DNA of 64,000 nucleotides from Janibacter sp. A1S7. Its GTDB lineage: Bacteria > Actinomycetota > Actinomycetes > Actinomycetales > Dermatophilaceae. Below, one piece after another: positions 9,076 to 18,074 of the stretch. The first letter of the stretch is position 1, and each line of letters begins with the position of its first letter. The notes below the pieces were generated by a model, which did not search any database, was not told the DNA's origin, and worked only from the letters and a program-made list of their open reading frames with translations. The position numbers and the translations under genes are program-made. The stretch covers positions 2,232,001-2,296,000 of the forward strand of contig NZ_CP144913.1 of assembly GCF_037198315.1 (NCBI RefSeq), in the 5' to 3' direction.

Positions 9076-11631
9076 GTGCCCGGGAAGAACCTCACCCGCG
9101 AGGAGGCCGCGGAACGTGCGGCCGTCGTCGCGGTGGACGACCACGCGATCACGCTCGACCTGACGACCTCGGAGACGACGTTCGCGACGACCAGCACGAT
9201 CCACTTCACGGCGAAGGAGGGATCGAGCACCTTCGTCGACTTCATCGGTGAGTCGGTGGACGAGGTCGTGCTCAACGGCACCTCCCTCGAGCCGGCCGAG
9301 GTCTTCGCCGACCACCGTGTGCGCCTGGACGAGCTCGCCGCGGACAACACGGTGACCATCCGCGCGACCGGCCGTTACATGAACACCGGCGAGGGCCTGC
9401 ACCGGTTCGTCGACCCCGTCGACGGGGAGGTCTACCTCTACACGCAGTTCGAGGTGCCGGACAGCCGCCGGATGTACCCGGTCTTCGAGCAGCCCGACCT
9501 CAAGGCGAGCTTCACCCTCACCGTGACGGCCCCCGCGCACTGGCAGGTCATCGGCAACTCCCCCACCCCCGAGCCGACGCCGGTCCCCAACGGGGCAGGG
9601 CAGGGTGCCGCGGTCTGGGCGTTCGCCCCCACCGAGCGGATGAGCAGCTACATCACCGCCCTCGTCGCGGGCCCCTACGACGTCGTGCGCGACTCGCTGG
9701 TCTCGGGGGGCAAGGAGGTGCCGCTGGGCATCTTCTGCCGCAGGTCGCTGACGCAGTACCTCGACGCGGAGAACCTGTTCGCGCTGACCAAGGCCGGTTT
9801 CGCCTTCTACGAGGAGGAGTTCCGGCAGGGGTACCCGTTCACCAAGTACGACCAGGTCTTCACGCCGGAGTACAACATGGGCGCGATGGAGAACGCCGGC
9901 TGCGTGACCTTCCACGAGATGTACGTCTTCCGCTCCAAGGTCCCCGACGCGTTGGTCGAGCGTCGTGCCCTCACGGTCCTGCACGAACTGGCCCACATGT
10001 GGTTCGGCAATCTCGTGACGATGAAGTGGTGGAACGACCTGTGGCTGAACGAGTCCTTCGCGGAGTGGGCCTCGACGACCTGTCAGGCCGAGGCCACCGA
10101 GTGGACCGATGCCTGGACCACCTTCTGCACCCACGAGAAGGCCTGGGCCTACCGCCAGGACCAGCTGTCCTCGACGCACCCGATCGTCGCGCCGATCCGT
10201 GACCTCGAGGACGTCGAGGTCAACTTCGACGGCATCACCTACGCCAAGGGCGCCTCGGTCCTCAAGCAGCTCGTCGCCTACGTCGGCCGCGAGGCCTTCC
10301 GCGACGGCATCCGCGCCTACTTCGTCAAGCACGCGTGGGGCAACACGACCCTCGACGACCTGCTGGTCGAGCTGGAGGCCACCTCCGGTCGCGACCTGCG
10401 GTCCTGGTCGCGGCTGTGGCTGGAGACGGCCGGGGTCAACACCCTGCGTCCGCTCGTCGAGGTCGACGAGCGCGGCCACTACGTCGATGCGGTCATCGAG
10501 CAGACCCACGCCGAGGGCTTCGCGACGTTGCGCCCACACCGTCTGGCGGTCGGCCTGTACGACCTCGTCGACGGCGCCCTCGTGCGCCGCGAGCGCATCG
10601 AGGTGGACGTCGACGGCGCGAGCACGCCCCTGCCCCAGCTGGTCGGGCAGCGTCAGCCGGACCTGCTGCTGCTCAACGACGACGACCTGACCTATGCCAA
10701 GCTCCGTCTGGACGAGCGCTCCCTCGCGACACTGCTGGCGCACCCGACCGCGTTCGGTGAGTCGCTGCCGATGTCCTTGGCGCTCGCGTCGGCGTGGGAC
10801 ATGACCCGCGACGGCGAGATGGCCGCCCGCGAGTACGTCGACCTGGCCCTGCCGGTCCTCGAGGGTCTCGCCGACTCCACGCTGCTGCGCACCCTGCTGT
10901 CGCAGGTGTCGACGTGCGTGGGCGTCTACAGCGCACCCGGCCACCGGGAGGCGCTGCGCGAGGTGGTCGTCACCTCACTCCGCTCGCTGGCGGAGGCCGC
11001 AGCTCCCGGCAGCGACGCCCAGCTGCAGCTGGTCACCGCGCACGCGGGCATGCTGGCGCCCGGTGACGACGTCGGTCTGGTCGCAGGCCTGCTCGACGGC
11101 AGCGCCGCGCTCGAGGGCCTGGCCGTCGACACCGACATGCGGTGGACGCTGCTGACCGGGCTCGCCGCCGCCGGCGAGGCGGACGCCGACGCCATCGCGC
11201 GGGAGGCGAAGGGGGACAACACGGCCACCGGTCGTGAGCGCGCCGCGCGAGCCGCTGCGAGCATCCCGACCGCCGAGGCCAAGGAGGCCGCCTGGCAGGC
11301 CGGTGTGGTCGACACCGACACCCCCAACTCGGTCGTGGACGCGCACGCACTCGGTTTCGGGCGCACCCACGACCCGGCGCTGCTCACCCCCTTCGTCCAG
11401 CGGTACCACGACGTGCTGGAGCAGGTGTGGCAGCAGCGGACCCACGCCATCGCCGAAGGCATCGTCCTGGGGTTCTACCCGATGGCGCTGGCGGGGCCGG
11501 ACCTCCTCGCGACGACCCAGGCGTGGCTCGACGAACACCCCCAGGCCCCCGACGGACTTCGTCGGCTGGTCGCGGAGAGCCGCGACACCGTCGCCCGCGC
11601 CGTGCGAGCACAGGAGCGTGACAGCCGTTGA
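9076..11631 (+). CDS. pepN: aminopeptidase N (M1 family zinc metallopeptidase)
   Basis: 851 residues. It removes N-terminal amino acids from peptides in the cytosol. The exopeptidase motif GAMEN is at 269-273 and the zinc site HELAH-x18-E uses H303, H307 and E326 with catalytic E304. The C-terminal half is the ERAP1-like helical domain typical of actinobacterial PepN. Start: GTG at 9076, preceded by GAAGGAG at a 5-base spacing; the longer frame back to 8848 would overlap the divergent DsbA-type gene and lacks family similarity. The stop codon overlaps the start of the MscS gene (TGATG), suggesting translational coupling. Confidence 0.95.
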   Translation: MPGKNLTREEAAERAAVVAVDDHAITLDLTTSETTFATTSTIHFTAKEGSSTFVDFIGESVDEVVLNGTSLEPAEVFADHRVRLDELAADNTVTIRATGRYMNTGEGLHRFVDPVDGEVYLYTQFEVPDSRRMYPVFEQPDLKASFTLTVTAPAHWQVIGNSPTPEPTPVPNGAGQGAAVWAFAPTERMSSYITALVAGPYDVVRDSLVSGGKEVPLGIFCRRSLTQYLDAENLFALTKAGFAFYEEEFRQGYPFTKYDQVFTPEYNMGAMENAGCVTFHEMYVFRSKVPDALVERRALTVLHELAHMWFGNLVTMKWWNDLWLNESFAEWASTTCQAEATEWTDAWTTFCTHEKAWAYRQDQLSSTHPIVAPIRDLEDVEVNFDGITYAKGASVLKQLVAYVGREAFRDGIRAYFVKHAWGNTTLDDLLVELEATSGRDLRSWSRLWLETAGVNTLRPLVEVDERGHYVDAVIEQTHAEGFATLRPHRLAVGLYDLVDGALVRRERIEVDVDGASTPLPQLVGQRQPDLLLLNDDDLTYAKLRLDERSLATLLAHPTAFGESLPMSLALASAWDMTRDGEMAAREYVDLALPVLEGLADSTLLRTLLSQVSTCVGVYSAPGHREALREVVVTSLRSLAEAAAPGSDAQLQLVTAHAGMLAPGDDVGLVAGLLDGSAALEGLAVDTDMRWTLLTGLAAAGEADADAIAREAKGDNTATGRERAARAAASIPTAEAKEAAWQAGVVDTDTPNSVVDAHALGFGRTHDPALLTPFVQRYHDVLEQVWQQRTHAIAEGIVLGFYPMALAGPDLLATTQAWLDEHPQAPDGLRRLVAESRDTVARAVRAQERDSR

Positions 11632-12578
11632 TGCCGGTCGGTATCCCGATCATCGACCTCCCCAAGGCCGCACAGTCGCCGCTGGACCCCCTCACCTGGG
11701 CCGGTGTCCTCGAGTGGCTGCTCGGCGCGCCCCTGAGGATCGTCCTCACCATCCTGCTGGCCTATGTGGCCCGGCGCCTGGTTCATCGGGCGATCGACAA
11801 GGCCATCGAGAAGTCGATCGCCCGCAGCGAGGCAGCCCAGGCCAAACGGGACCACAAGCGGTCCAAGGGAATGCCGGCGAGCACCGTGCGCGAGCGCTCC
11901 CGGCAACGGGCCCTGACCACCGGTTCCCTGCTGCGGAGCATCGCCACGATCGTCATCGGCACGATCACGGCGCTGACCGTCCTGGATCTGATGGGCATCC
12001 CGTTGGCACCGCTGCTCGCGTCCGCAGGTGTCGGAGGCATCGCGCTCGGTTTCGGTGCGCAGGCGCTGGTGAAGGACTACCTGTCGGGCATCTTCATGAT
12101 CCTCGAGGACCAGTACGGCGTCGGTGACTACATCGACACCGGCGAGGCCGTCGGCACCGTCGAGGAGGTCTCGCTCCGGGTGACGCGGCTGCGCGACCTC
12201 GACGGCGTCGTCTGGTACGTGCGCAACGGCGAGATCCTGCGCATCGGCAACCGCAGCCAGGGCTGGTCGACGGTGATGGTCGACCTGCCCTTCTCCTACC
12301 GCGAGGACGTCGACCAGGTCATCGGCATCATCCGGGACGCGGTCTCGGTGATGGACACGGACGAGCACTGGGGCCCGAAGCTGCGCGAGGCGCCCAGCGT
12401 GCTCGGCGTCGAGACGATCACCGCCGGGACCGTGAGCGTGCGCGTCTTCGCCACCTGCGCACCGAACGAGAACTGGGGACTCCAGCGCGAGATCCGTCGC
12501 CGGGTCAAGGATGCCTTCGACCGTGAGGGCATCGCCGGTCCCCCGCTGCCGCCCGTCGGCGGCACCCACACGATCTGA
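11631..12578 (+). CDS. mechanosensitive ion channel family protein (MscS)
   Basis: 315 residues. An N-terminal membrane helix (about 30-50) and a charged linker precede two spans (about 103-145). The pore-lining helix has the MscS glycine/alanine pattern 'ASAGVGGIALGFGAQALVKDYLSG', followed by the beta domain 'QYGVGDYI' and a C-terminal alpha/beta domain. It releases solutes on hypo-osmotic shock. Start: the ATG at 11631, which overlaps the pepN stop by one base; a TTG one codon earlier is possible. The globin gene starts 16 bases after its stop. Confidence 0.92.
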   Translation: MPVGIPIIDLPKAAQSPLDPLTWAGVLEWLLGAPLRIVLTILLAYVARRLVHRAIDKAIEKSIARSEAAQAKRDHKRSKGMPASTVRERSRQRALTTGSLLRSIATIVIGTITALTVLDLMGIPLAPLLASAGVGGIALGFGAQALVKDYLSGIFMILEDQYGVGDYIDTGEAVGTVEEVSLRVTRLRDLDGVVWYVRNGEILRIGNRSQGWSTVMVDLPFSYREDVDQVIGIIRDAVSVMDTDEHWGPKLREAPSVLGVETITAGTVSVRVFATCAPNENWGLQREIRRRVKDAFDREGIAGPPLPPVGGTHTI

Positions 12579-12593
12579 GAGGCCTGACGAGAC

Positions 12594-12998
12594 GTGGACG
12601 CACAACCTTCCGACACCTTCTACGAGCAGGTCGGGGGGCACGAGACCTTCGTGCGCCTGGTGCGCGCCTTCTACGAGGGGGTCGCCCACGACCCGACGCT
12701 GCGCGCGCTCTACCCCGAAGCCGACCTCGGGCCCGCCGAGGTGCGACTGCGGATGTTCCTCGAGCAGTACTTCGGCGGTCCGACGACCTACAGCCAGCAG
12801 CGTGGCCACCCACGCCTGCGGATGCGTCACGTCGGCTACGCGGTGACGCCGGACCAGCGCGACCGGTGGATGCGGCACATGCTGGCCGCGATGGACACCC
12901 TCGAGCTTCCCGAGCCCCACGACGCGGCCATGCGCGACTACTTCCGCCGGGCCGCAGACATGCTCATCAACGCCGACGACGAAGGAACCCCACTGTGA
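12594..12998 (+). CDS. glbO: group II truncated haemoglobin (TrHbO)
   Basis: 134 residues with the two-on-two globin fold. It begins 'DTFYEQVGGHETFVRLVRAFYEGVAHDP', has the pre-F block 'QQRGHPRLRMRHVGYAV' with proximal His79, and Trp92 at G8, the group II marker. These proteins bind O2 and other diatomic ligands and are linked to oxygen transfer or nitrosative stress defence. It starts at a GTG (12594), and its stop overlaps the start of the GH13 gene by four bases (GTGA), so the two are co-translated. In actinobacteria glbO is commonly found between pepN/mscS and an alpha-glucosidase gene, as here. Confidence 0.92.
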   Translation: MDAQPSDTFYEQVGGHETFVRLVRAFYEGVAHDPTLRALYPEADLGPAEVRLRMFLEQYFGGPTTYSQQRGHPRLRMRHVGYAVTPDQRDRWMRHMLAAMDTLELPEPHDAAMRDYFRRAADMLINADDEGTPL

Positions 12999-14698
12999 CC
13001 GCCGCGGTCCCCGCCCCCCTTCCCACCCGCGCCCTGCACCCCGCGTCCACAGCGCACGCGCCCTGGTGGCGTGACGCCGTGATCTACCAGATCTACCCGC
13101 GCTCGTGGGCCGACAGCGGGGGTGACGGCGTCGGTGACCTGGCCGGCATCACCGCACGTCTGCCGTACCTGCGCGACCTCGGTGTCGACGCGGTGTGGCT
13201 CTCCCCCTTCTACCGCTCCCCCCAGCTCGACGGCGGCTACGACGTCTCCGACCACCGGGACGTCGACCCGCTCCTGGGGACCCTCGCCGACGCGGACGCG
13301 CTCGTCGCCCGCGCCCACGAGCTCGGCCTGCGGGTCGTCATCGACCTCGTGCCCAACCACACCTCATGGGAGCACGAGTGGTTCAGGGAGGCGCTGGCCG
13401 CCGCGCCCGGCAGTCCGGAGCGGGACCGCTACATGTTCCGCGACGGGCTCGGCGAGGACGGCGAGCTGCCACCGACCGACTGGCTGTCCAACTTCGGCGG
13501 GAAGGCGTGGACCCGGGTCACCGAGCCGGACGGCACGCCCGGCCAGTGGTACCTGCACCTGTTCGACCCGAGTCAGCCGGACCTGAACTGGCAGAACCCA
13601 CAGGTGCGCGCCGACTTCGAGGGGATCCTGCGCTTCTGGCTCGACCGTGGCGTGGACGGCTTCCGGGTCGACGTCGCCCACGGCCTGGTCAAGAAGGAGG
13701 GACTGCCCAGCTACGACAAGCACCCCGGCGGCCTGCTCGAGGTCACGCACGAGGCGCCGTACTGGGACCAGGACGGCGTCCACGAGATCTACCGGGAGTG
13801 GCGCGAGCTGCTCGACTCCTACGGCGTGCCCGAGCGGATCATGTGCGCCGAGGCCTGGGTGGCGCCCGCGGACCGGTTGGCCCGCTACGTCCGGCCGGAC
13901 GAGTACCACCAGGCCTTCAACTTCGACTTCCTCGAGGCCCCGTGGCTGGCCGAGCCGCTGCGTACCGTCATCGCCCAGTCCCTCGCCGAGAACGACGCCG
14001 TCGGTGCCCCTGCGACGTGGGTGCTCAGCAACCACGACGTGCTGCGCCACGCCAGCCGCTTCGGACTTCCCCAGGGGCTGCCCCGACCGAACGGGATCGG
14101 CGCCACCGACCCCCAGCCGGACGCCGAGCTCGGCCTGCGCCGCGCCCGAGCGGCGACCACCCTCATGCTCGCCCTGCCCGGGAGCGCCTACGTCTACCAG
14201 GGCGAGGAGCTCGGCCTGCCCGAGCACACGAGCCTGCCGGATGCCGTGCGTCAGGACCCGACGTTCATGCGGACCGGTGGTCTGGAGCGCGGCCGGGACG
14301 GGTGCCGGGTACCGATGCCGTGGACGAAGGGAGCCCGCGCCCTCGGGTTCAACGACACCGGTGCCGCGTGGTTGCCACAGCCGGAGAGCTACGCGGACCT
14401 GGCGGTCGACGTGCAGACCGGCGTGAGGGGATCGACGCTGGAGCTGTACCGGACCCTGCTGTCGCTGCGCCGGGAGCGGGCCATGGGCCGGGGCGCGCTC
14501 GCCGAGGTCGAGGGCCTGGGCGCGGACGTGCTCGGCTACGTCGTCACTGCTCCCGACGGCGAGCGAACGCTCATCATCGCCAACCTCTCGACCACCCCCG
14601 TCGAGCTGCCGGATGACGCCACCGTGCTCGTGGCCTCGGGCGCTCTCGACGGGCGGCAGGTGCCCACCGACACGGCGGTCTGGGCCACACTCGGCTGA
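12995..14698 (+). CDS. glycoside hydrolase family 13 alpha-glucosidase
   Basis: 567 residues. A (beta/alpha)8 amylase-type enzyme with all GH13 landmarks: 'GDGVGDLAGI', 'VIDLVPNHTSW', 'GFRVDVAHG' with nucleophile D226, 'CAEAWV' with acid/base E286, and 'LSNHDVL' with transition-state stabilizer D348. The QIYPRSW opening and overall length match oligo-1,6-glucosidase / alpha-glucosidase (GH13 subfamilies near 23 and 30). It hydrolyses short malto- or isomalto-oligosaccharides, presumably in the cytosol as no signal peptide is seen. The start is the GTG at 12995 overlapping the glbO stop. Confidence 0.92.
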   Translation: MTAAVPAPLPTRALHPASTAHAPWWRDAVIYQIYPRSWADSGGDGVGDLAGITARLPYLRDLGVDAVWLSPFYRSPQLDGGYDVSDHRDVDPLLGTLADADALVARAHELGLRVVIDLVPNHTSWEHEWFREALAAAPGSPERDRYMFRDGLGEDGELPPTDWLSNFGGKAWTRVTEPDGTPGQWYLHLFDPSQPDLNWQNPQVRADFEGILRFWLDRGVDGFRVDVAHGLVKKEGLPSYDKHPGGLLEVTHEAPYWDQDGVHEIYREWRELLDSYGVPERIMCAEAWVAPADRLARYVRPDEYHQAFNFDFLEAPWLAEPLRTVIAQSLAENDAVGAPATWVLSNHDVLRHASRFGLPQGLPRPNGIGATDPQPDAELGLRRARAATTLMLALPGSAYVYQGEELGLPEHTSLPDAVRQDPTFMRTGGLERGRDGCRVPMPWTKGARALGFNDTGAAWLPQPESYADLAVDVQTGVRGSTLELYRTLLSLRRERAMGRGALAEVEGLGADVLGYVVTAPDGERTLIIANLSTTPVELPDDATVLVASGALDGRQVPTDTAVWATLG

Positions 14699-14715
14699 AC
14701 GACGAAGGAGTCCCC

Positions 14716-15282
14716 ATGGCATCGATCCTGCTGCTCCACTCGGCCCTCGGCCTGCGCCCGGCCGTCCACGACTTCGCTGAGCGGTTGCGCCGCCACGGAC
14801 ACCGGGTGACGACCCCCGACTTCTACGAGGGGCACGTCTTCGACGACGAGGCCGAGGGGATCGCCCACCGGGACGCGCACCCGGAGTACTTCGAGCACGT
14901 ACGCGCCGTCGCCGATGGGCTGCCCGACGACACGGTTCTCGCCGGATTCTCGCTCGGGTCCTTCTTCGCGCAGCGCCTGGCTGCCAAGCGGCCGCGCGCA
15001 CGCGCGGCGGTCCTCATGCACTCGGTCACCGCGCCGCGGCCCCCGTGGTCGGGCGTACCGGTCCAGGTGCACCGGTACGCCACCGACCCGTGGATCTCCC
15101 CGGCCGATGTCGATGCCCTCGGCGAGGCGGTGCGGGCCAGCGGTGCTCCCTTCGAGGACTACGTCACCCGCGGACGGGGACACCTGTTCACCGATCCGCA
15201 GGGACCCGACTTCGACGAGGCGGCCAGGGACGCGACGATCGAGCGCATTCTCGGTTTCCTCGACAGGGGCGACGCAGCATGA
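14716..15282 (+). CDS. dienelactone hydrolase family protein
   Basis: 188 residues, alpha/beta hydrolase fold. It opens 'MASILLLHSALGLRPAVHDFAERLRRHGH', with the nucleophile elbow 'GFSLGS' carrying Ser instead of the Cys of classic dienelactone hydrolase. The catalytic Asp is likely in 'YATDPW' and the His in 'RGRGHLF'. The natural substrate is unknown. ATG at 14716 has GAAGGAG upstream. Its stop overlaps the next gene by four bases (ATGA), so it is in an operon with the GDPD gene. Confidence 0.85.
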   Translation: MASILLLHSALGLRPAVHDFAERLRRHGHRVTTPDFYEGHVFDDEAEGIAHRDAHPEYFEHVRAVADGLPDDTVLAGFSLGSFFAQRLAAKRPRARAAVLMHSVTAPRPPWSGVPVQVHRYATDPWISPADVDALGEAVRASGAPFEDYVTRGRGHLFTDPQGPDFDEAARDATIERILGFLDRGDAA

Positions 15283-16082
15283 GCCCCGTGCCGCCGGCCG
15301 AGTACTTTCCCTACTTCGCCGATGCGACGCCCATCGGGTTGGCCCACCGTGGCGGGTCGACCTACGAGCCCAACATCGGCAGGGAGAACACCGTCGCTGC
15401 CTTCCGCGAGGCCGTCGGGATGGGCTACCGCTATCTGGAGACCGATGTGCACGCGACGGCCGATGGTCGCCTCGTCGCCTTCCACGACGAGGTCCTCGAC
15501 CGGGTCACCGACGGCCACGGTGCCATCGCGGAGCTGCCGTGGAGCGAGGTGTCCACCGCCCGCATCAACGGCGCCGACGCGGTGCCGCTGATGGACGAGT
15601 TGTTCGAGGCCTTCCCGCAGGCACGTTTCAACATCGACATCAAGGCGCCGGCAGCCGTGGCACCGCTGGCCGAGGCGATCCGCCGCCACGACGCACTCGA
15701 CCGGGTGTGCATCGGCTCCTTCAGCGACTCCCGACTGCGGGCGGCACGCAAGGCACTCGGTCCCCGGCTGGCGACGTCCGCTGGCCCGACCGACGTCGCC
15801 ACGATGCGGCTGCTGCCCTCGGCGCTCTCCCGGCTGCTGCGCTCTCCCGCCCAGGCCCTGCAGATCCCCGTGACCCACCGGATCGGACCGGTGACCCCCA
15901 CCATCGTCACCCGTCGCCTGGTCGCGGCCGCCCACCGCCTCGGCAAGCACGTGCACGTGTGGACCATCGACGATGCCGACGAGATGCACCGCCTCCTCGA
16001 CCTCGGGGTCGACGGGATCGTCTCCGACCGGATCGACACCCTCCGGGACGTGCTCGCGGAGCGGGGCCACCCCCTTCGCTGA
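15279..16082 (+). CDS. glycerophosphodiester phosphodiesterase family protein
   Basis: 267 residues, TIM-barrel GDPD domain. Catalytic motifs are present: 'GLAHRGGSTYEPNIGRENT' (His-Arg and the metal-binding Glu), 'YRYLETDVHATADGRLVAFHD' (E/D metal ligands and second His), 'FNIDIKA', and the C-terminal 'VHVWTIDDADEM'. It cleaves glycerophosphodiesters to glycerol 3-phosphate and an alcohol. No signal peptide, so intracellular. Start: ATG at 15279 overlapping the upstream stop; the longer frame to 15045 is a shadow of the upstream gene. Confidence 0.93.
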   Translation: MSPVPPAEYFPYFADATPIGLAHRGGSTYEPNIGRENTVAAFREAVGMGYRYLETDVHATADGRLVAFHDEVLDRVTDGHGAIAELPWSEVSTARINGADAVPLMDELFEAFPQARFNIDIKAPAAVAPLAEAIRRHDALDRVCIGSFSDSRLRAARKALGPRLATSAGPTDVATMRLLPSALSRLLRSPAQALQIPVTHRIGPVTPTIVTRRLVAAAHRLGKHVHVWTIDDADEMHRLLDLGVDGIVSDRIDTLRDVLAERGHPLR

Positions 16083-16084
16083 GA

Positions 16085-16885
16085 TCAGGCCGAGCGCAGG
16101 GCGGCGACGACCTCGTCCACTGCCGTGGGACGACCGGCGACACTCCAGGCCCGCCCGCGCACCTCGACCTGCTCGGCGTGGCCACCGGCCGCGCGCACCA
16201 GTGCCGCGCCGGGCAGCCAGTCCCAGTCGGCGACGGCCTGCTGGGCCCACACGCCGACGCGACCGGCGGCGACGGCGGCGAGGTCGCACGACGCGGAGCC
16301 GAACATCCGCACCGTCGCCGCCTGCGAGACCGCGGCCAGCCACGGGCCGCGCAGGTCATCGTCCGGGAGCAGCGTCGGGTGCAGATAGGTCGCCAGGCAG
16401 ACCTCGGCCAGCGGCAGGTCGGCCAGGGGCACCAGCCCGGTGCCGTTGAGGCGCGCCGGCAGGTCACGACCGCCGACCCACGACTCATCGACCGCGTCCT
16501 GGTGGACCGCACCCAGGACCACCTCGCCCTCCTGCGTGAGGGCGAGAGCACTGCACCACGTGGCCAGCCCGGCGAGGAAGTTGTAGGTGCCGTCGACAGG
16601 GTCGATGACCCAGGTGCGGCCGGAGCGTGACTCGGCCTCGGCACCCTCCTCACCGACGATGCCGTCCTGTGGTCGCAAGCGCAGCAGAGCGGACTCGACG
16701 AGCTCCTCGGCCGCGTGGTCGGCGGCTGTGACGACGTCGGTGATCGAGGTCTTCCGGGCACCCTCGAGCCCCTCGGCTCGCATCCTCGTCGCCAGCCGGG
16801 CTGCTCGTCGGGTCAGCTCGAGGGCCAGGGTGACGTCGTCGACGTCGGCGGGGATGTCCGCGGTCAGGGTGTCCACGCGCCCCAC
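16085..16885 (-). CDS. inositol monophosphatase family protein
   Basis: About 266 residues. The Mg2+-binding motifs of the family are clear: 'GIVGEEGAE' (Glu ligand), 'TWVIDPVDGTYNF' (DxxDGT) and 'VADWDWLPGAALVRAAGG' (C-terminal WD motif). These enzymes dephosphorylate inositol phosphates, histidinol phosphate or related sugars; in actinobacteria a role in making inositol for mycothiol is possible but not shown here. The start is uncertain: GTG at 16885 is used, and a second GTG three codons on (16876) is equally good. It converges with the GDPD gene, two bases apart. Confidence 0.9.
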   Translation of the reverse strand: MGRVDTLTADIPADVDDVTLALELTRRAARLATRMRAEGLEGARKTSITDVVTAADHAAEELVESALLRLRPQDGIVGEEGAEAESRSGRTWVIDPVDGTYNFLAGLATWCSALALTQEGEVVLGAVHQDAVDESWVGGRDLPARLNGTGLVPLADLPLAEVCLATYLHPTLLPDDDLRGPWLAAVSQAATVRMFGSASCDLAAVAAGRVGVWAQQAVADWDWLPGAALVRAAGGHAEQVEVRGRAWSVAGRPTAVDEVVAALRSA

Positions 16886-16897
16886 CCTAGGACGCAG

Positions 16898-17524
16898 TCA
16901 GCGGGCGATGACGAAGCCCCGGTCGGTCGCCGTGCGCATCCACGGCCCGGTCGTGTGCACACTCACCTCGGACCGCTCGTCGGGTCTCAGGAAGCCCAGG
17001 ACGTGCAACCCGAAGGCCGTGCCCGCGGGCACCGGCGGGACCGTGTCGGTGGAGCGCCCCCAGACGCGGGACCGCAGGTCCGCCACGGCCGCGCTCCCGG
17101 ATCCCTCGGGTGCCCCCTGCGCGACCTCCTCGATGCCGCTGAGCGCCACGTCCCGCAGCCGGGCGTCCGGGACGGTGCCGACGGGCTCCCATCCGGAGCG
17201 GGGCGGGCTCAGTGCGCCCCACGCCGGCCGGGTGGTCATCGGCGGGTCGGGGATCTCGGTTCCGCTACGGGCCAGGCGGTCGGTGACGGCCCCGAGCGGG
17301 ACGGTGCGGTCACTGGTCGTCGGCTCGGCGAGCGCAAAGGTTCGCAGACCGAGCACCAGGCCGCTACTGCCCAGCCCTCGTCCGGGGACCACGCAGGTCC
17401 ACGCCGCCAGGACCCCACCGACGGCCTGCAGCCGCACATCACCGGAGTCGTCGACCCGTTTGGCCCGGGCCAGGTAGGTGGCCAGGTCCTGTGCGCTCGC
17501 CGCGTCGACCAGCCGGAGGGTCAC
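16898..17524 (-). CDS. conserved hypothetical protein
   Basis: 208 residues, soluble, no membrane segment or recognisable catalytic motif. It starts 'MTLRLVDAASAQDLATYLARAKRVDDSGDVRLQAVGG' and contains several short hydrophobic strands and a conserved-looking 'HVLGFLRPDERSEVSVHTTGPW' end. The GTG start at 17524 overlaps the stop of the upstream thioesterase gene by four bases, so the two are translated together. I recognise it as an actinobacterial protein of unknown function that accompanies a hotdog thioesterase; no function is assigned. Confidence 0.75.
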   Translation of the reverse strand: MTLRLVDAASAQDLATYLARAKRVDDSGDVRLQAVGGVLAAWTCVVPGRGLGSSGLVLGLRTFALAEPTTSDRTVPLGAVTDRLARSGTEIPDPPMTTRPAWGALSPPRSGWEPVGTVPDARLRDVALSGIEEVAQGAPEGSGSAAVADLRSRVWGRSTDTVPPVPAGTAFGLHVLGFLRPDERSEVSVHTTGPWMRTATDRGFVIAR

Positions 17525-17994
17525 CGACGCCTGCGCATCTGCGCCGGCCCACCGAGGTAGTCGGCCAGCGCCGCCCGCTCGTCCTCGCTGAGCCTCCTCG
17601 GTCGTTGGGCTGCCATGTCGAAGGCGACCACGGTGCTCTCGGCCCGGGCGTAGACCGTCTCTCCGTCGGGGCCCGGGTCACCGATCTCGTAGGCCATCTC
17701 CCAACTGGCTCCGCCGATGTGGGTGACCCACATCTCGATGCCCACCGGCTCGGGGCGGTAGACCAGCTGGCTGAGGAACTCGATCTCCTGACGGGCGAGC
17801 AGCACGCCGGACCTGCGCATCCGCTCGCTGCCGCTGGCATCGAACCAGTGGCTGAAGGCCCGGATGCGGGCCTCCTCGAGCAGCCGGTGGTACTGGACGT
17901 TGTTGACGTGCCCGAGGGAGTCCATGTCCCCCCACCGCAGGCCGACATCGGCCGTGAACCGTGGGGACGCCGACTGGTGCTCGTTCATGTCCAC
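17521..17994 (-). CDS. acyl-CoA thioesterase, 4-hydroxybenzoyl-CoA thioesterase-like hotdog fold
   Basis: 157 residues, single hotdog domain. The signature 'RWGDMDSLGHVNNVQYHRLLEEAR' contains the catalytic Asp (GDMDSLGHVNN), and 'LARQEIEFLSQLVY' forms the central strand. Hydrolyses acyl-CoA or aryl-CoA to the free acid and CoA; the substrate is unknown. Start: ATG at 17994; a second ATG two codons on is equally possible. It is the first gene of a two-gene operon with the hypothetical protein and is divergent from the RecQ-like gene across a strong inverted repeat. Confidence 0.88.
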   Translation of the reverse strand: MDMNEHQSASPRFTADVGLRWGDMDSLGHVNNVQYHRLLEEARIRAFSHWFDASGSERMRRSGVLLARQEIEFLSQLVYRPEPVGIEMWVTHIGGASWEMAYEIGDPGPDGETVYARAESTVVAFDMAAQRPRRLSEDERAALADYLGGPAQMRRRR

Positions 17995-18016
17995 ATCCTC
18001 GCACCACGGTCGCGTT

Positions 18017-18042
18017 CGTCCCCACCCCGTGCGGTGGGGACG
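18017..18042. repeat. inverted repeat between the thioesterase and RecQ-like genes
   Basis: Perfect 10-base arms (CGTCCCCACC and GGTGGGGACG) with a 6-base centre, in the 80-base divergent gap. It sits where both promoters must lie, so a shared operator or a transcription-generated hairpin are both possible. It lies just upstream of the -10 box proposed for the RecQ-like gene. Confidence 0.45.
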
Positions 18043-18062
18043 GTGTCGTCAGCGGCCTCACC

Positions 18063-18068
18063 TACGGT
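18063..18068 (+). promoter_or_regulatory. -10 box for a probably leaderless RecQ-like gene
   Basis: TACGGT ends six bases before the ATG at 18075, the spacing at which transcription starts on the A of the start codon. No Shine-Dalgarno sequence precedes the gene, which fits leaderless translation, common in actinobacteria. No convincing -35 element is visible. Confidence 0.45.
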
Positions 18069-18074
18069 GATCGC

